A stretch of DNA of 64,000 nt from Micromonospora sp. AMSO31t (lineage in GTDB: Bacteria; Actinomycetota; Actinomycetes; Mycobacteriales; Micromonosporaceae). Under the pieces are notes generated by a model. The model was not told the DNA's origin. It worked only from the letters and a program-made list of their open reading frames with translations, and did not search any database. Positions 25,410 to 32,871 of the stretch are shown here, piece after piece. Location of the stretch: positions 1-64,000 of the forward strand of contig NZ_WBKT01000012.1 in the NCBI RefSeq assembly GCF_008868175.1, written 5' to 3'. Positions within the stretch are counted from its first letter, which is position 1; each line of letters starts with the position of its first letter. Position numbers and translations under genes: made by a program.

Positions 25410-26480
25410 TCAGTTTGCCCGGGGCGGCGCGGTCGATTCGCGCACCACCAGGCGAGTGGGCAGGATCACCGAGGTCGGTGTCCGCGGGTCGGTTTCCGGG
25501 CCGCGCTGCGCCGGCACCAGCCCGGCGTACGGGTCGGCGACCCGCCCGCCCAGCGGGTCGAGCAGCAGCCGGGCGGCGAGCAGTCCCTGCTCGGCCGCGG
25601 GCTGGGCGATGGTGCTGAGCCCGAGCACGCCGGACAGGTCGTGGTCGTCGATGCCGATCACGCTGACGTCCTGCGGCACCCGCAGGCCCGCGTCGCGCAG
25701 GGCGGTCATCGCGCCCATGGCCATCTCGTCGCAGGCGGCGAAGATCGCGGTCGGCGGCTCGCCCCGGGCCAGCAGCTCGGCGGTCGCCCGGGTGCCGCCG
25801 TCGACGGTGAACTGCGACTCGACGTCCAGGCTCGGATCGGGCCGGAGCCCGGCCGCGCGCAGCGCCTCCTCGTAGCCGCGCCGCCGGTCCAGGTGGGTGG
25901 TGAAGGCCAGTTCGTCGTCCGGGTCGCCGGAGATGTGCGCGATCCGGGTGTGGCCGAGGTCGAGCAGGTGCCGGGTGGCGGTCCGCGCCGCGGCCACGTC
26001 GTCGATGCGGACGCAGGGCCAGCCGGGCACCCCGCTGCCGGAGCTGATCGTCACGCCGGGCAGGGCCAGCTTCGTCAGCGCGGCGAGGTCGGCCGGGCGC
26101 AGCGGGGTGGCGACCAGGATGATCGCGTCCACCCGCTTCTGCAGGCTGGCCGGGCGCAGCACGCGCTGCCGGATCTGCTCCCGCCCGCCGAGGTTGTAGA
26201 GCAGCAGGTCGTAGCCGTTCTGGTGGAGGTAGTCCTCGACCGCCTCGACCACCGTGCCGAAGAACCACCGGGTGATCCGGGGGACCACCACCGCGACCGT
26301 GCCGGTCTTCCCGCCGGCCAGCCGAGAGGCGCTCGGCGAGACCGCGTACTGGAGCTGTTCGGCGGCGGCGAGCACCCGGCGCCGCGTCGCGGCCGAGACC
26401 GTCGGCAGGCCGCGCAGCGCCCGGGACACGGTGGCCGTGGAGACCCCGGCCAGGCGGGCGACATCGTCAATCTTCGTCAT
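25410..26480 (-). CDS. LacI family repressor of the alpha-glucoside cluster
   Basis: 356 residues. The N-terminal helix-turn-helix (TKIDDVARLAGVSTATVSRALRGLPTVS) and hinge helix (AAEQLQYAVSPSASRLAGGKTGTVAVVVP) are classic LacI. The rest is a periplasmic-binding-protein-like sensor that ends SVIGIDDHDLSGVLGLSTIAQPA. ATG 26480 has GGGGAG upstream. It sits between the permease genes and the glucosidase gene, all on the same strand. The TGTAAGCGCTTGCA site upstream of the binding-protein gene is the type of operator LacI/MalR proteins recognise, so it most likely represses the whole cluster until maltose or another alpha-glucoside is present. Its TGA is in the same frame as the downstream glucosidase. 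Confidence 0.93.
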   Translation of the reverse strand: MTKIDDVARLAGVSTATVSRALRGLPTVSAATRRRVLAAAEQLQYAVSPSASRLAGGKTGTVAVVVPRITRWFFGTVVEAVEDYLHQNGYDLLLYNLGGREQIRQRVLRPASLQKRVDAIILVATPLRPADLAALTKLALPGVTISSGSGVPGWPCVRIDDVAAARTATRHLLDLGHTRIAHISGDPDDELAFTTHLDRRRGYEEALRAAGLRPDPSLDVESQFTVDGGTRATAELLARGEPPTAIFAACDEMAMGAMTALRDAGLRVPQDVSVIGIDDHDLSGVLGLSTIAQPAAEQGLLAARLLLDPLGGRVADPYAGLVPAQRGPETDPRTPTSVILPTRLVVRESTAPPRAN

Positions 26481-26504
26481 CGGCTCCCCGCTCCCGACCC
26501 GCGC

Positions 26505-26534
26505 CCGCCGCCGCCGGGGGACCGGCGGCGGCGG
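26505..26534 (-). terminator. Terminator between permease genes and lacI-type gene
   Basis: A perfect 13-bp stem (26505-26517 with 26522-26534) with a 4-nt loop lies 10 bp after the stop of the second permease gene. It should end the transport operon and leave the regulator and glucosidase to read-through or a separate promoter. Confidence 0.65.
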
Positions 26535-26543
26535 AGCAGCGGA

Positions 26544-27503
26544 TCAGCCCTTGACGCTGCCGGCGAGGAGGCCCCGCACGAAGAAGCGCTGGAGGGACAG
26601 GAACACGATCAGCGGTACGACGATCGACACGAACGCGCCGGCCGTCAGCCGCTGCCACTCGTTGCCCCGGGTGCCGGCCAGCTCGGCGAGCCGCACGGTC
26701 AGCGGGGCGGTCTCGTCGCCGCCGCCGGCGAAGATGAGCGCGACCAGCAGGTCGTTCCAGACCCAGAGGAACTGGAAGATGCCGATCGCGGCCAGCGCCG
26801 GGGTGATCAGCGGCAGGACGATGGTCCGGAAGATCTTCGGGTGGGTGGCCCCGTCGACCCGGGCCGACTCCATCAGTTCGCCCGGCAGCTGCGAGATGAA
26901 GTTGTGCAGCAGGTAGACGGCGAACGGGAGCGCGAAGCAGGTGTGCGCGAACCAGACCTGTGCGAACTTCTGCTCGTCGACCAGATCCCAGGCGGGAAGC
27001 ACCTGGATCCCGGCGATCGTGACACCGGTGGAGAAGAACTTCAGCAGCGGCACGAGCGCCATCTGCAGCGGCACGATCTGCATCGCGAAGATCGCGATGT
27101 AGACCCAGTCCCGGCCCTTGAAGTTGATCCACGCCAGCGCGTACGCGGCCAGTGAGGCGAAGGCGATCGGGAAGAGCACCGAGGGGATGGTGATTGCCAG
27201 CGAGTTGATGAAGTAGCTGGCCAGCTGCCCCGACGAGCCGGTGCTGAACAGCACCTCCTGGTAGTTCTCCAGGGTGAACTGCGGGTCGCTGAAGAAGGTC
27301 CACCAGCCGGTGGTCTTGATCTGGTCCTCGGGCCGGAACGAGGAGATGAACAGGCCGAAGGTCGGGACCGTCCAGAGCAGCGCGAGCGCGATCGAGACCA
27401 GGGTGGCGGTGCGGCTGTTCAGCCGCTTGCGGACCCGGGCGGCCCGGCTGGGCTTCGCGGTGGCCTGGACGCCGGCTCCGACGGTGGGGGTGGCGGTGGT
27501 CAT
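26544..27503 (-). CDS. Sugar ABC transporter permease, MalG/AglG-like
   Basis: 319 residues and six transmembrane helices after a ~35-residue basic cytoplasmic N-terminus. The EAA loop that docks with the ATPase is visible (ELMESARVDGATHPKIFRTIVLPLITPALAA). The C-terminus LQRFFVRGLLAGSVKG is the typical ending of MalG-type subunits. Its ATG starts one base after the previous permease stop, so the two are translationally coupled. With that permease and the binding protein it forms an importer for alpha-glucosides. No ATPase gene is present in the cluster; in Streptomyces a shared ATPase, MsiK, serves such importers. Confidence 0.94.
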   Translation of the reverse strand: MTTATPTVGAGVQATAKPSRAARVRKRLNSRTATLVSIALALLWTVPTFGLFISSFRPEDQIKTTGWWTFFSDPQFTLENYQEVLFSTGSSGQLASYFINSLAITIPSVLFPIAFASLAAYALAWINFKGRDWVYIAIFAMQIVPLQMALVPLLKFFSTGVTIAGIQVLPAWDLVDEQKFAQVWFAHTCFALPFAVYLLHNFISQLPGELMESARVDGATHPKIFRTIVLPLITPALAAIGIFQFLWVWNDLLVALIFAGGGDETAPLTVRLAELAGTRGNEWQRLTAGAFVSIVVPLIVFLSLQRFFVRGLLAGSVKG

Positions 27504-27504
27504 C

Positions 27505-28551
27505 TCAGCCCTCCCGCTGCTGACGCAGGTTGCGGATCTGGTAGATCACGATCGGGATGACCAGGACGAAGAGGAAGACCGCGAGGGCGGAGCCCTGCCC
27601 GGGCTCGCCGTAGCGGAACGCCTGGTTGTACATCTCGTTCGCGATGACGCTGGTGTCGTAGTTGCCGTTGGTGGCGGTCCGCACGATGTCGAAGACCTTG
27701 AGCGTGGCGATCGAGAGCGTCACCACCACGACGATCAACGCGGGCCGGATGCTCGGCATCGTGATCTGCCAGAACATCTGCCACGGGGAGACTCCGTCGA
27801 GGCGGGCCGCCTCCACGATGTCCGCGGGGATGGCCTTGATGGCGGCGGAGAGCACCACCATGGCGAAGCCGGCCTGGATCCAGATCATGATCACGATGAG
27901 CAGCAGGGTGTTCAGCGGCGACTCCAGGAGCCACTGCTTGGGCTCGCCGCCGAGGCTCACGACGATCTGGTTGAGCAGGCCGATCTGGTCGCCGTCGCCC
28001 CGGTAGGCGTAGACGAACTTCCAGATGATGGCGGCGCCGACGAACGAGATCGCCATCGGCAGGAAGATCAGGGACTTGGCCACCGCCTCGAACCGGGCCT
28101 TGTCAACGAGCACCGCGTAGATCAGGCCGAACGCGCTGGCCACCAGCGGCACGAGGAGCACCCAGACCAGGCTGTTGATCAGCACCCGGACGATGGAGTC
28201 CTCGGAGAACATCCAGGTGTAGTTGGCCAGGCCCACCCAGTGGCTGCTGTCCTTGTCCATGAACGACAGGAGGGTGGTCCGGATCGCCGGCACCACCAGT
28301 CCGATGACGAGAAAGAGCAGTGTCGGCAACAGGAAGAAGAGCGCGATCAGGCCCTCCCGCGGCTTGCGCCGGCGGGGCAGGGGCGCGCCGCTCGCGACGG
28401 CGGCGACCAGCCGCTCCTCCCGGCGGCGGGAGAACCAGGCCGGCACCACGTCGAGGAGCAGGAGCAGCCCGCCCACCACCGCGACGAAAGCGATCAGCCC
28501 GTACATCAGCATGAGGAACTTCGGCTGTTCCGCCGCGAAGTCGAACTCCAT
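27505..28551 (-). CDS. Sugar ABC transporter permease, MalF/AglF-like
   Basis: 348 residues with about eight hydrophobic segments: an N-terminal pair (LMLMYGLIAFVAVVGGLLLLLDVV) precedes the six-helix permease core. The EAA motif is present (DIVEAARLDGVSPWQMFWQITMPSIRPALIVVV). It lies between the binding-protein gene and the MalG-like gene in the standard E-F-G order. The ATG has AAGGAGGG upstream. A 13-bp stem hairpin lies in the gap before it, which could lower expression relative to the binding protein. Confidence 0.94.
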   Translation of the reverse strand: MEFDFAAEQPKFLMLMYGLIAFVAVVGGLLLLLDVVPAWFSRRREERLVAAVASGAPLPRRRKPREGLIALFFLLPTLLFLVIGLVVPAIRTTLLSFMDKDSSHWVGLANYTWMFSEDSIVRVLINSLVWVLLVPLVASAFGLIYAVLVDKARFEAVAKSLIFLPMAISFVGAAIIWKFVYAYRGDGDQIGLLNQIVVSLGGEPKQWLLESPLNTLLLIVIMIWIQAGFAMVVLSAAIKAIPADIVEAARLDGVSPWQMFWQITMPSIRPALIVVVVTLSIATLKVFDIVRTATNGNYDTSVIANEMYNQAFRYGEPGQGSALAVFLFVLVIPIVIYQIRNLRQQREG

Positions 28552-28578
28552 CGACCCTCCTTCAAGGGTTCGGTTGCG

Positions 28579-28617
28579 GGCGGTGGCCCGGCCCGCGTCG
28601 CGGACCGGGCCACCGCC
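28579..28617 (-). terminator. Attenuating hairpin between binding-protein and permease genes
   Basis: A perfect 13-bp stem (28579-28591 with 28605-28617) with a 13-nt loop starts 6 bp after the binding-protein stop. Hairpins at this place in sugar ABC operons protect or attenuate the mRNA so that the binding protein is made in excess. Confidence 0.6.
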
Positions 28618-28622
28618 TCAGA

Positions 28623-29963
28623 TCACTTCCAGCTGCCCTCGATGCCGTTCAGCACCGTGGTGGTGTCCTTGCCGTTGATCCAGTCGACCATGCCCTTCCA
28701 GAAGGTGCCCGCGCCGACCGCGGCCGGCATCAGGTCCGAGCCGTCGAAGCGGAACTCGGTCTTCGGGTCCTGGAGGATCTGCACGGAGAGCTTGTCCACC
28801 GGGTTCGGGACGTTGTTGATGTCGAGCTTCTTGTTCGCCGACAGCCAGTCGCCGATCTTGGCGCGGCTGTTGACGTACTCGCCGGAGGCCAGGTAGGTCT
28901 GCACGGCCTGGACCTCGGGACGGTCGGCGAAGGCCGAGACGAACTCGCCCGCGCCCAGCACCGGCTTGCCCTTGGCCGGGTCGACGGCCGGGAAGTAGAA
29001 CGCGAAGACGTCACCGTCCTCGGCCACCTTGGTGCCCTGCGGCCACTGGTTGGCGTAGAAGGACGCCTGGCGGTGCATGGCGCACTTACCGGTGGTGATC
29101 GGCGTGCCGGCCTCCTGGAAGGAGGTGGTGGCGATGCTCTTCACTCCGCCGAAGCCGCCGTTCATGTACTTCTCGTTCTTGAGGATGGTGCCGGCCTTGT
29201 CGACCGCGTCGGCGACCTTCGGGTCGTTGAACGGGATGCCGTGGGTGGTCCACTGGTCGTAGACCTCCACCCCCTGGGTGCGCAGCAGCACGTCCTCGAT
29301 CCAGTCGGTGGCCGGCCAGCCGGTGGCGTCACCGGACTCGATGCCCGCGCACCACGGCTTGGTGCCGCTCGCCGCGATCTTGTCGCTGAGGGCGATCAGC
29401 TCGTCCCAGGTGGTCGGGACGCTCCAGCCCTTCTCCTTGAAGGTCTTCGGCGAGTACCACACGTAGGACTTCACGTTGGAGCCGAGCGGCACGCCGTAGA
29501 GCTTGCCGTTGACGGTGCTGTACTTCAGCCAGTCGGGGGAGAAGTTCTGCTCGGCCAGCCCCTTGGTGTCGGCGCCGACCTCCTTGATCTTGCCCGAGTC
29601 GACGAACCGCTTGAGCAGACCCGGCTGCGGGATGAAGGCCAGATCGGGGGCGTTGCCGCCGTCGACCCGGACGCCCAGCTGGGCCTCGAACTCGCCGGAG
29701 CCCTCGTGGTCGATGTCGATGCCCGTGCAGTCCTCGAACTGCTTCCAGGACTGGTCCAGGCGGTCGGCCTCGATGTCCCGGATCGACGAGTAGATCGTCA
29801 CCTTCTTGCCGTCGTGGCCCTGGTACTTCTCGTATGCGGCGCACTCGGGCTTGCTCGCGTTGCCGCTCTTCTTGTCGTTGCCGGTGCCGCAGGCGGCGAC
29901 GCCGAGCGCCAGCCCCAGAACGCCGGCGATCGCGAGAGCCTGGCGCGATCTGGCAAACGCCAT
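28623..29963 (-). CDS. Alpha-glucoside ABC transporter substrate-binding lipoprotein
   Basis: 446 residues from ATG 29963, preceded by GGAAGGAG; the longer open frame upstream has no ribosome site. A lipoprotein signal peptide ends in the lipobox GVAAC (Cys at ~28), so the protein is anchored outside the membrane. The mature part has the cluster-B/AglE-like pattern: TIYSSIRDIEADRLDQSW, GNAPDLAFIPQPGLLKRFVD, SYVWYSPKTFKEKGW and PTTWDELIALSDKI. It is the first gene of the transport operon and the one directly behind the TGTAAGCGCTTGCA operator. Resemblance to AglE suggests sucrose, maltose, trehalose or other alpha-glucosides as ligands. Confidence 0.93.
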   Translation of the reverse strand: MAFARSRQALAIAGVLGLALGVAACGTGNDKKSGNASKPECAAYEKYQGHDGKKVTIYSSIRDIEADRLDQSWKQFEDCTGIDIDHEGSGEFEAQLGVRVDGGNAPDLAFIPQPGLLKRFVDSGKIKEVGADTKGLAEQNFSPDWLKYSTVNGKLYGVPLGSNVKSYVWYSPKTFKEKGWSVPTTWDELIALSDKIAASGTKPWCAGIESGDATGWPATDWIEDVLLRTQGVEVYDQWTTHGIPFNDPKVADAVDKAGTILKNEKYMNGGFGGVKSIATTSFQEAGTPITTGKCAMHRQASFYANQWPQGTKVAEDGDVFAFYFPAVDPAKGKPVLGAGEFVSAFADRPEVQAVQTYLASGEYVNSRAKIGDWLSANKKLDINNVPNPVDKLSVQILQDPKTEFRFDGSDLMPAAVGAGTFWKGMVDWINGKDTTTVLNGIEGSWK

Positions 29964-30031
29964 GCCGATCTCCTTCCTTGCCGGCGCGTGGGGGAAATCG
30001 AACCCGCGCCGGTCCGATGGTCGTCCCCACA

Positions 30032-30045
30032 TGTAAGCGCTTGCA
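30032..30045. promoter_or_regulatory. LacI-family operator upstream of the alpha-glucoside operon
   Basis: TGTAAGCGCTTGCA has a perfect AAGCGCTT core flanked by TG and CA. It lies 69 bp upstream of the binding-protein start and ~180 bp upstream of the divergent M23 peptidase. It fits the consensus bound by LacI/MalR/CcpA-type repressors, so the gene at 25410-26480 is the obvious candidate to bind it. Confidence 0.8.
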
Positions 30046-30225
30046 TCGCGTCCGGTCCACCCCCTGCCGGACACGGCCCGGTAACAATCCCGAAACCCGC
30101 TCACCGGCCGTGGGCGCGCTCCCACGCTCCGCCTAACGATCGCTTGGGAGACCCCTTCCCATCGATGGAACTTTCTGCCACGCTGTCCGAATCAGATCGA
30201 AAACTTTCAACATAGGAGGCAGTGG

Positions 30226-30999
30226 ATGCGCAAACGCTGGTTCAGCCTCGCGGCGGTGGCGGCGGTCCTCGTGGCCCTGGTCCCGGCGGCGCCGGCCATG
30301 GCCGCGCCGACCTTCAAGGTTCCGTTCCCCTGCAACCAGTCCTGGTCCGGGCAGACCCGGTCCGACCACAGCCCGGCCTACGCCATCGACTTCAACCGCA
30401 CCGACGACCTCGGCGACCCGGTGGTGGCCAGCGCGCCCGGCACCGTCGACCGGGTGACCGACCTCGGCGGCACCAGCTACGGCAAGTACGTGCGGATCGA
30501 CCACGGCAACGGGTACACCACCTACTACGCCCACCTGAGCAGCTTCAACGTCTCGGTCGGGCAGACCGTCGGCTACGGCCGGGTCATCGGCTACGTGGGC
30601 AGCACCGGTGGCTCGACCGGCCCGCACCTGCACTACGAGCAGCGGTTGAACGGCAACGACATCCAGGCCCGGTTCAACGGGGCGCTCGCCCTCTACTGGG
30701 GCACGAAGACCTACACCAGCGACAACGGCTGCTCCGGCGCGAACACCGGGGCGGGCACGGTGAACACCGCGGGCGCCGCCCTGACGGTGCGCTCCGGCCC
30801 GGGCACCGGCTACAGCGCGGTCGGCTCGGTGGCCGACGGCGCCGGCGTCACCATCTACTGCCAGACCAGCGGCACCACGGTCACCGGCACCTACGGGACG
30901 AGTTCGATCTGGGACCGGATCGGCTCCGGCCGGTTCATCTCCGACGCGTACGTCTACACCGGCTACGACGGCTACATCCCCGGCGTGCCGCGCTGCTGA
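30226..30999 (+). CDS. Secreted M23 peptidase with SH3-like domain
   Basis: 257 residues. A Sec signal peptide ends at AMAA (residue ~27). The LytM/M23 metallopeptidase core covers about residues 45-145 and carries the zinc ligands of HSPAYAIDF and GPHLHYEQR. After a Ser/Gly linker, an SH3-like wall-binding domain follows (LTVRSGPGTGYSAVGSVADG ... VYTGYDGYIP). Such enzymes cut peptide cross-bridges in peptidoglycan or other Gly-rich peptides outside the cell. The start is ATG with an AGGAGG site. It is divergent from the alpha-glucoside operon and ends at a strong hairpin. Confidence 0.9.
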   Translation: MRKRWFSLAAVAAVLVALVPAAPAMAAPTFKVPFPCNQSWSGQTRSDHSPAYAIDFNRTDDLGDPVVASAPGTVDRVTDLGGTSYGKYVRIDHGNGYTTYYAHLSSFNVSVGQTVGYGRVIGYVGSTGGSTGPHLHYEQRLNGNDIQARFNGALALYWGTKTYTSDNGCSGANTGAGTVNTAGAALTVRSGPGTGYSAVGSVADGAGVTIYCQTSGTTVTGTYGTSSIWDRIGSGRFISDAYVYTGYDGYIPGVPRC

Positions 31000-31007
31000 C
31001 CCGAGGT

Positions 31008-31034
31008 GGGCGCGGGGCCGACCGCCCCGCGCCC
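31008..31034. terminator. Bidirectional hairpin terminator
   Basis: A perfect 11-bp stem (31008-31018 with 31024-31034) with a 5-nt loop lies between the convergent M23 peptidase and TspO genes. Confidence 0.7.
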
Positions 31035-31035
31035 C

Positions 31036-31530
31036 TCACTCGTTGAGCCGCCAGATGGCGAGGTTGAGCGCGCCGGCGAAGGTCACCCAGGCCCCGTACG
31101 GGAGCAGGAGCAGCGCCGCGGGCCGGGACACCCGCCCGGACAGCCGCACGGTGACCCCGATGGCCAGCCACATGAGCACGATGTCGGCGAACGCCAGCCC
31201 GTAGCGGCCGGCGCCGAAGAAGAGCGGGGTCCAGAGCGCGTTCAACACCAGCTGGGTGACCCAGGCGCCGAGCGCCGGCCCCCAGCCGGCCCGCTGCCAG
31301 ACCAGCCAGCCGGCCACCGCGATGAGCCCGTAGAGGACGGTCCAGACCGGGCCGAAGAGCCAGGGCGGCGGCGCCCACGCCGGCTGCGCGAGATCGGCGT
31401 ACTCCTGCTGCGTGTCGCGCACGCCGAGCGCGCCGACGGCCGCCGCGACGGTCACCGCGGCGCCGAAGCCCAGCAGCGCCCACCACCTGCGGCCGCGCCC
31501 GACCCGCCGGATGGTTCCCGAAATGGTCAT
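31036..31530 (-). CDS. TspO/MBR family membrane protein
   Basis: 164 residues from ATG 31530. Five transmembrane helices are present, with the aromatic and Pro-rich TspO signatures PAWAPPPWLFGPVWTVLYGLIAVAGWLVW (split over helices 1-2), QLVLNALWTPLFFG and PYGAWVTFAGALNLAIWRLN. TspO proteins bind porphyrins and other tetrapyrroles and are linked to stress and porphyrin turnover. The N-terminus has a short basic leader (RRVGRGRR). An in-frame extension exists upstream but lacks a ribosome site. It appears monocistronic. Confidence 0.92.
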   Translation of the reverse strand: MTISGTIRRVGRGRRWWALLGFGAAVTVAAAVGALGVRDTQQEYADLAQPAWAPPPWLFGPVWTVLYGLIAVAGWLVWQRAGWGPALGAWVTQLVLNALWTPLFFGAGRYGLAFADIVLMWLAIGVTVRLSGRVSRPAALLLLPYGAWVTFAGALNLAIWRLNE

Positions 31531-31676
31531 CCCACCGGGTGCCCGGCCGCGCCGTGGGCAAACCGGCCCGCACAACGCGACGCCGGGGTCGCCGGATCCG
31601 GAGCCCCGGTCTGGGAGGACTGGGCTGTCGGATCCGACGACCCCGGCGGGTCACAGGGTGGTGGGAGGTCGAACGG

Positions 31677-31823
31677 CTAATTGTTGAAGATGCTGACGCC
31701 ACCCGGGCCGACCAGCAGGCCGACGATGATGAGGACGATGCCCCACAGGATCTGCCGGCGGAACAGCGCGAGGATGCCGGCGACCACCAGTACGACTGCG
31801 AGAATCCAGAGAATCAGCTCCAT
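31677..31823 (-). CDS. 48-residue GPGG-type small membrane protein
   Basis: A short open frame runs from ATG 31823 to TAG 31677. It encodes two hydrophobic stretches (ELILWILAVVLVVAGILAL and GIVLIIVGLLV) joined by FRRQILW, followed by GPGGVSIFNN at the C-terminus. The GPGG ending is the hallmark of a family of tiny actinobacterial membrane proteins. It is a hairpin-like two-helix protein of unknown function. It lies 42 bp after the metallophosphoesterase gene on the same strand and may be cotranscribed. Confidence 0.8.
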   Translation of the reverse strand: MELILWILAVVLVVAGILALFRRQILWGIVLIIVGLLVGPGGVSIFNN

Positions 31824-31865
31824 GTCGGCCGGATACCCGTTCGTCGGATCCGGGAAACCTGCTTC

Positions 31866-32591
31866 TCAGTCCAGGTGATCACCGAGGTGGAAGATGCTGT
31901 ACGCCTGCTTGATGACCGGGTGCGCGACGTTGCGGACGCGTACGCCGCCCGGGGTCGTGCCCCGCTCGCTGCCGTGGTGGGCGTGCCCGTGCAGGGCCAG
32001 CGCGGTGGGCGCCGAGTCGATGGCCTGCCCGAGCTGGTAGCAGCCGAGGAACGGGTAGATCTCCAGGGGCTCGCCGGCGAGGGTGTCCGGCACGGGGGAG
32101 TAGTGGGTGAGCGCGACCAGCACGTCGCAGTCGAGCCCGCGCAGCGCCGCGCCGAGGGAGTCCGCGCTGTCCTTGGTCGTCTGGACGAACGCCTTCATCT
32201 CCGGCTCGCCGAAGTCGCTGGCGCACCGCCCGGCGAACCCGCCGCCGAAGCCCTTCGCCCCGGCCACGCCGAGCCGGCCGCCGGCGCACTCCAGCACGAC
32301 GCCGGTCCCCTCCAGGACCGTTATGCCGGCGTCCTCCAGCACCTTCACCACCTGCGGCACCTCGTCGCACTGGTGGTCGTGGTTCCCGAGGACCGTGATG
32401 ACCGGCACGCCGAGGTCGCCGAACTCCTGCGCCACGCAGCGCGCCTCGGACTCGGTGCCGTGCCGGGTCAGGTCCCCGGCGAGCAGCAGCACGTCGGCGC
32501 AGTCGGGCAGCTCCTCCAGGGCCGGCCGGAACCGGCCGACCACGTCCTCGTCCAGGTGCACGTCGCCGACGGCGGCGATGCGGATCACCAT
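31866..32591 (-). CDS. Metallophosphoesterase
   Basis: 241 residues, calcineurin-like. Metal-binding motifs appear in order: GDVHLDE, LLAGDLTRHG, LGNHDHQ, ALTHYSPVPDT and LHGHAHHG. It probably coordinates two metals and hydrolyses a phosphomonoester or phosphodiester in the cytoplasm; the natural substrate is unknown. ATG 32591 follows GGGAGGTTCG. It lies 10 bp after the BON-domain gene, so 33449 to 31866 reads as a three-gene operon (nucleotidyltransferase, BON, phosphoesterase). Confidence 0.9.
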   Translation of the reverse strand: MVIRIAAVGDVHLDEDVVGRFRPALEELPDCADVLLLAGDLTRHGTESEARCVAQEFGDLGVPVITVLGNHDHQCDEVPQVVKVLEDAGITVLEGTGVVLECAGGRLGVAGAKGFGGGFAGRCASDFGEPEMKAFVQTTKDSADSLGAALRGLDCDVLVALTHYSPVPDTLAGEPLEIYPFLGCYQLGQAIDSAPTALALHGHAHHGSERGTTPGGVRVRNVAHPVIKQAYSIFHLGDHLD

Positions 32592-32601
32592 CGAACCTCC
32601 C

Positions 32602-32871
32602 TCACGGCAGCTCCTCGACCTGGGTGGGCGCCTGCGTGCGGATCACGCCGATGTCGCTGGTGACCGGCAGGTCGGGGAAGCGCTCGGCCACCCGCCGCAG
32701 GATCTCCTCCCGCCGGTGCGGGCTCTCCACCTCGCCGTAGAGCACCAGGCCGCGCTCGCGGCGCACCACGGTGATGCCCTGCTCGGCGACGTCCGGGTCC
32801 TCGGCCAGCATGCTCTGGATCTCCGCCTCGACGTACTCGTCGGGCGGCGCGTCGCCGTGGTGTCCGGTCAC
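32602..32871 (-). CDS. Small BON-domain protein
   Basis: 89 residues from GTG 32871, which overlaps the upstream gene stop by 4 bp (GTGA) and has GGAGGAAGGG upstream. The central 55 residues fit a BON fold: EAEIQSMLAEDPDVAEQGITVVRRERGLVLYGEVESPHRREEILRRVAERFPDLPV, with strands alternating with amphipathic helices. BON domains bind phospholipids or hydrophobic ligands. No signal peptide is present, so this copy is cytoplasmic or membrane-peripheral. Its role next to a nucleotidyltransferase is unknown. Confidence 0.75.
   Translation of the reverse strand: MTGHHGDAPPDEYVEAEIQSMLAEDPDVAEQGITVVRRERGLVLYGEVESPHRREEILRRVAERFPDLPVTSDIGVIRTQAPTQVEELP

Noticed and set aside
23721-27155. 1144-codon plus-strand frame across the glucosidase, LacI and permease genes
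   Set aside because: Spans four opposite-strand genes with clear domains, so it is a codon-bias artefact.
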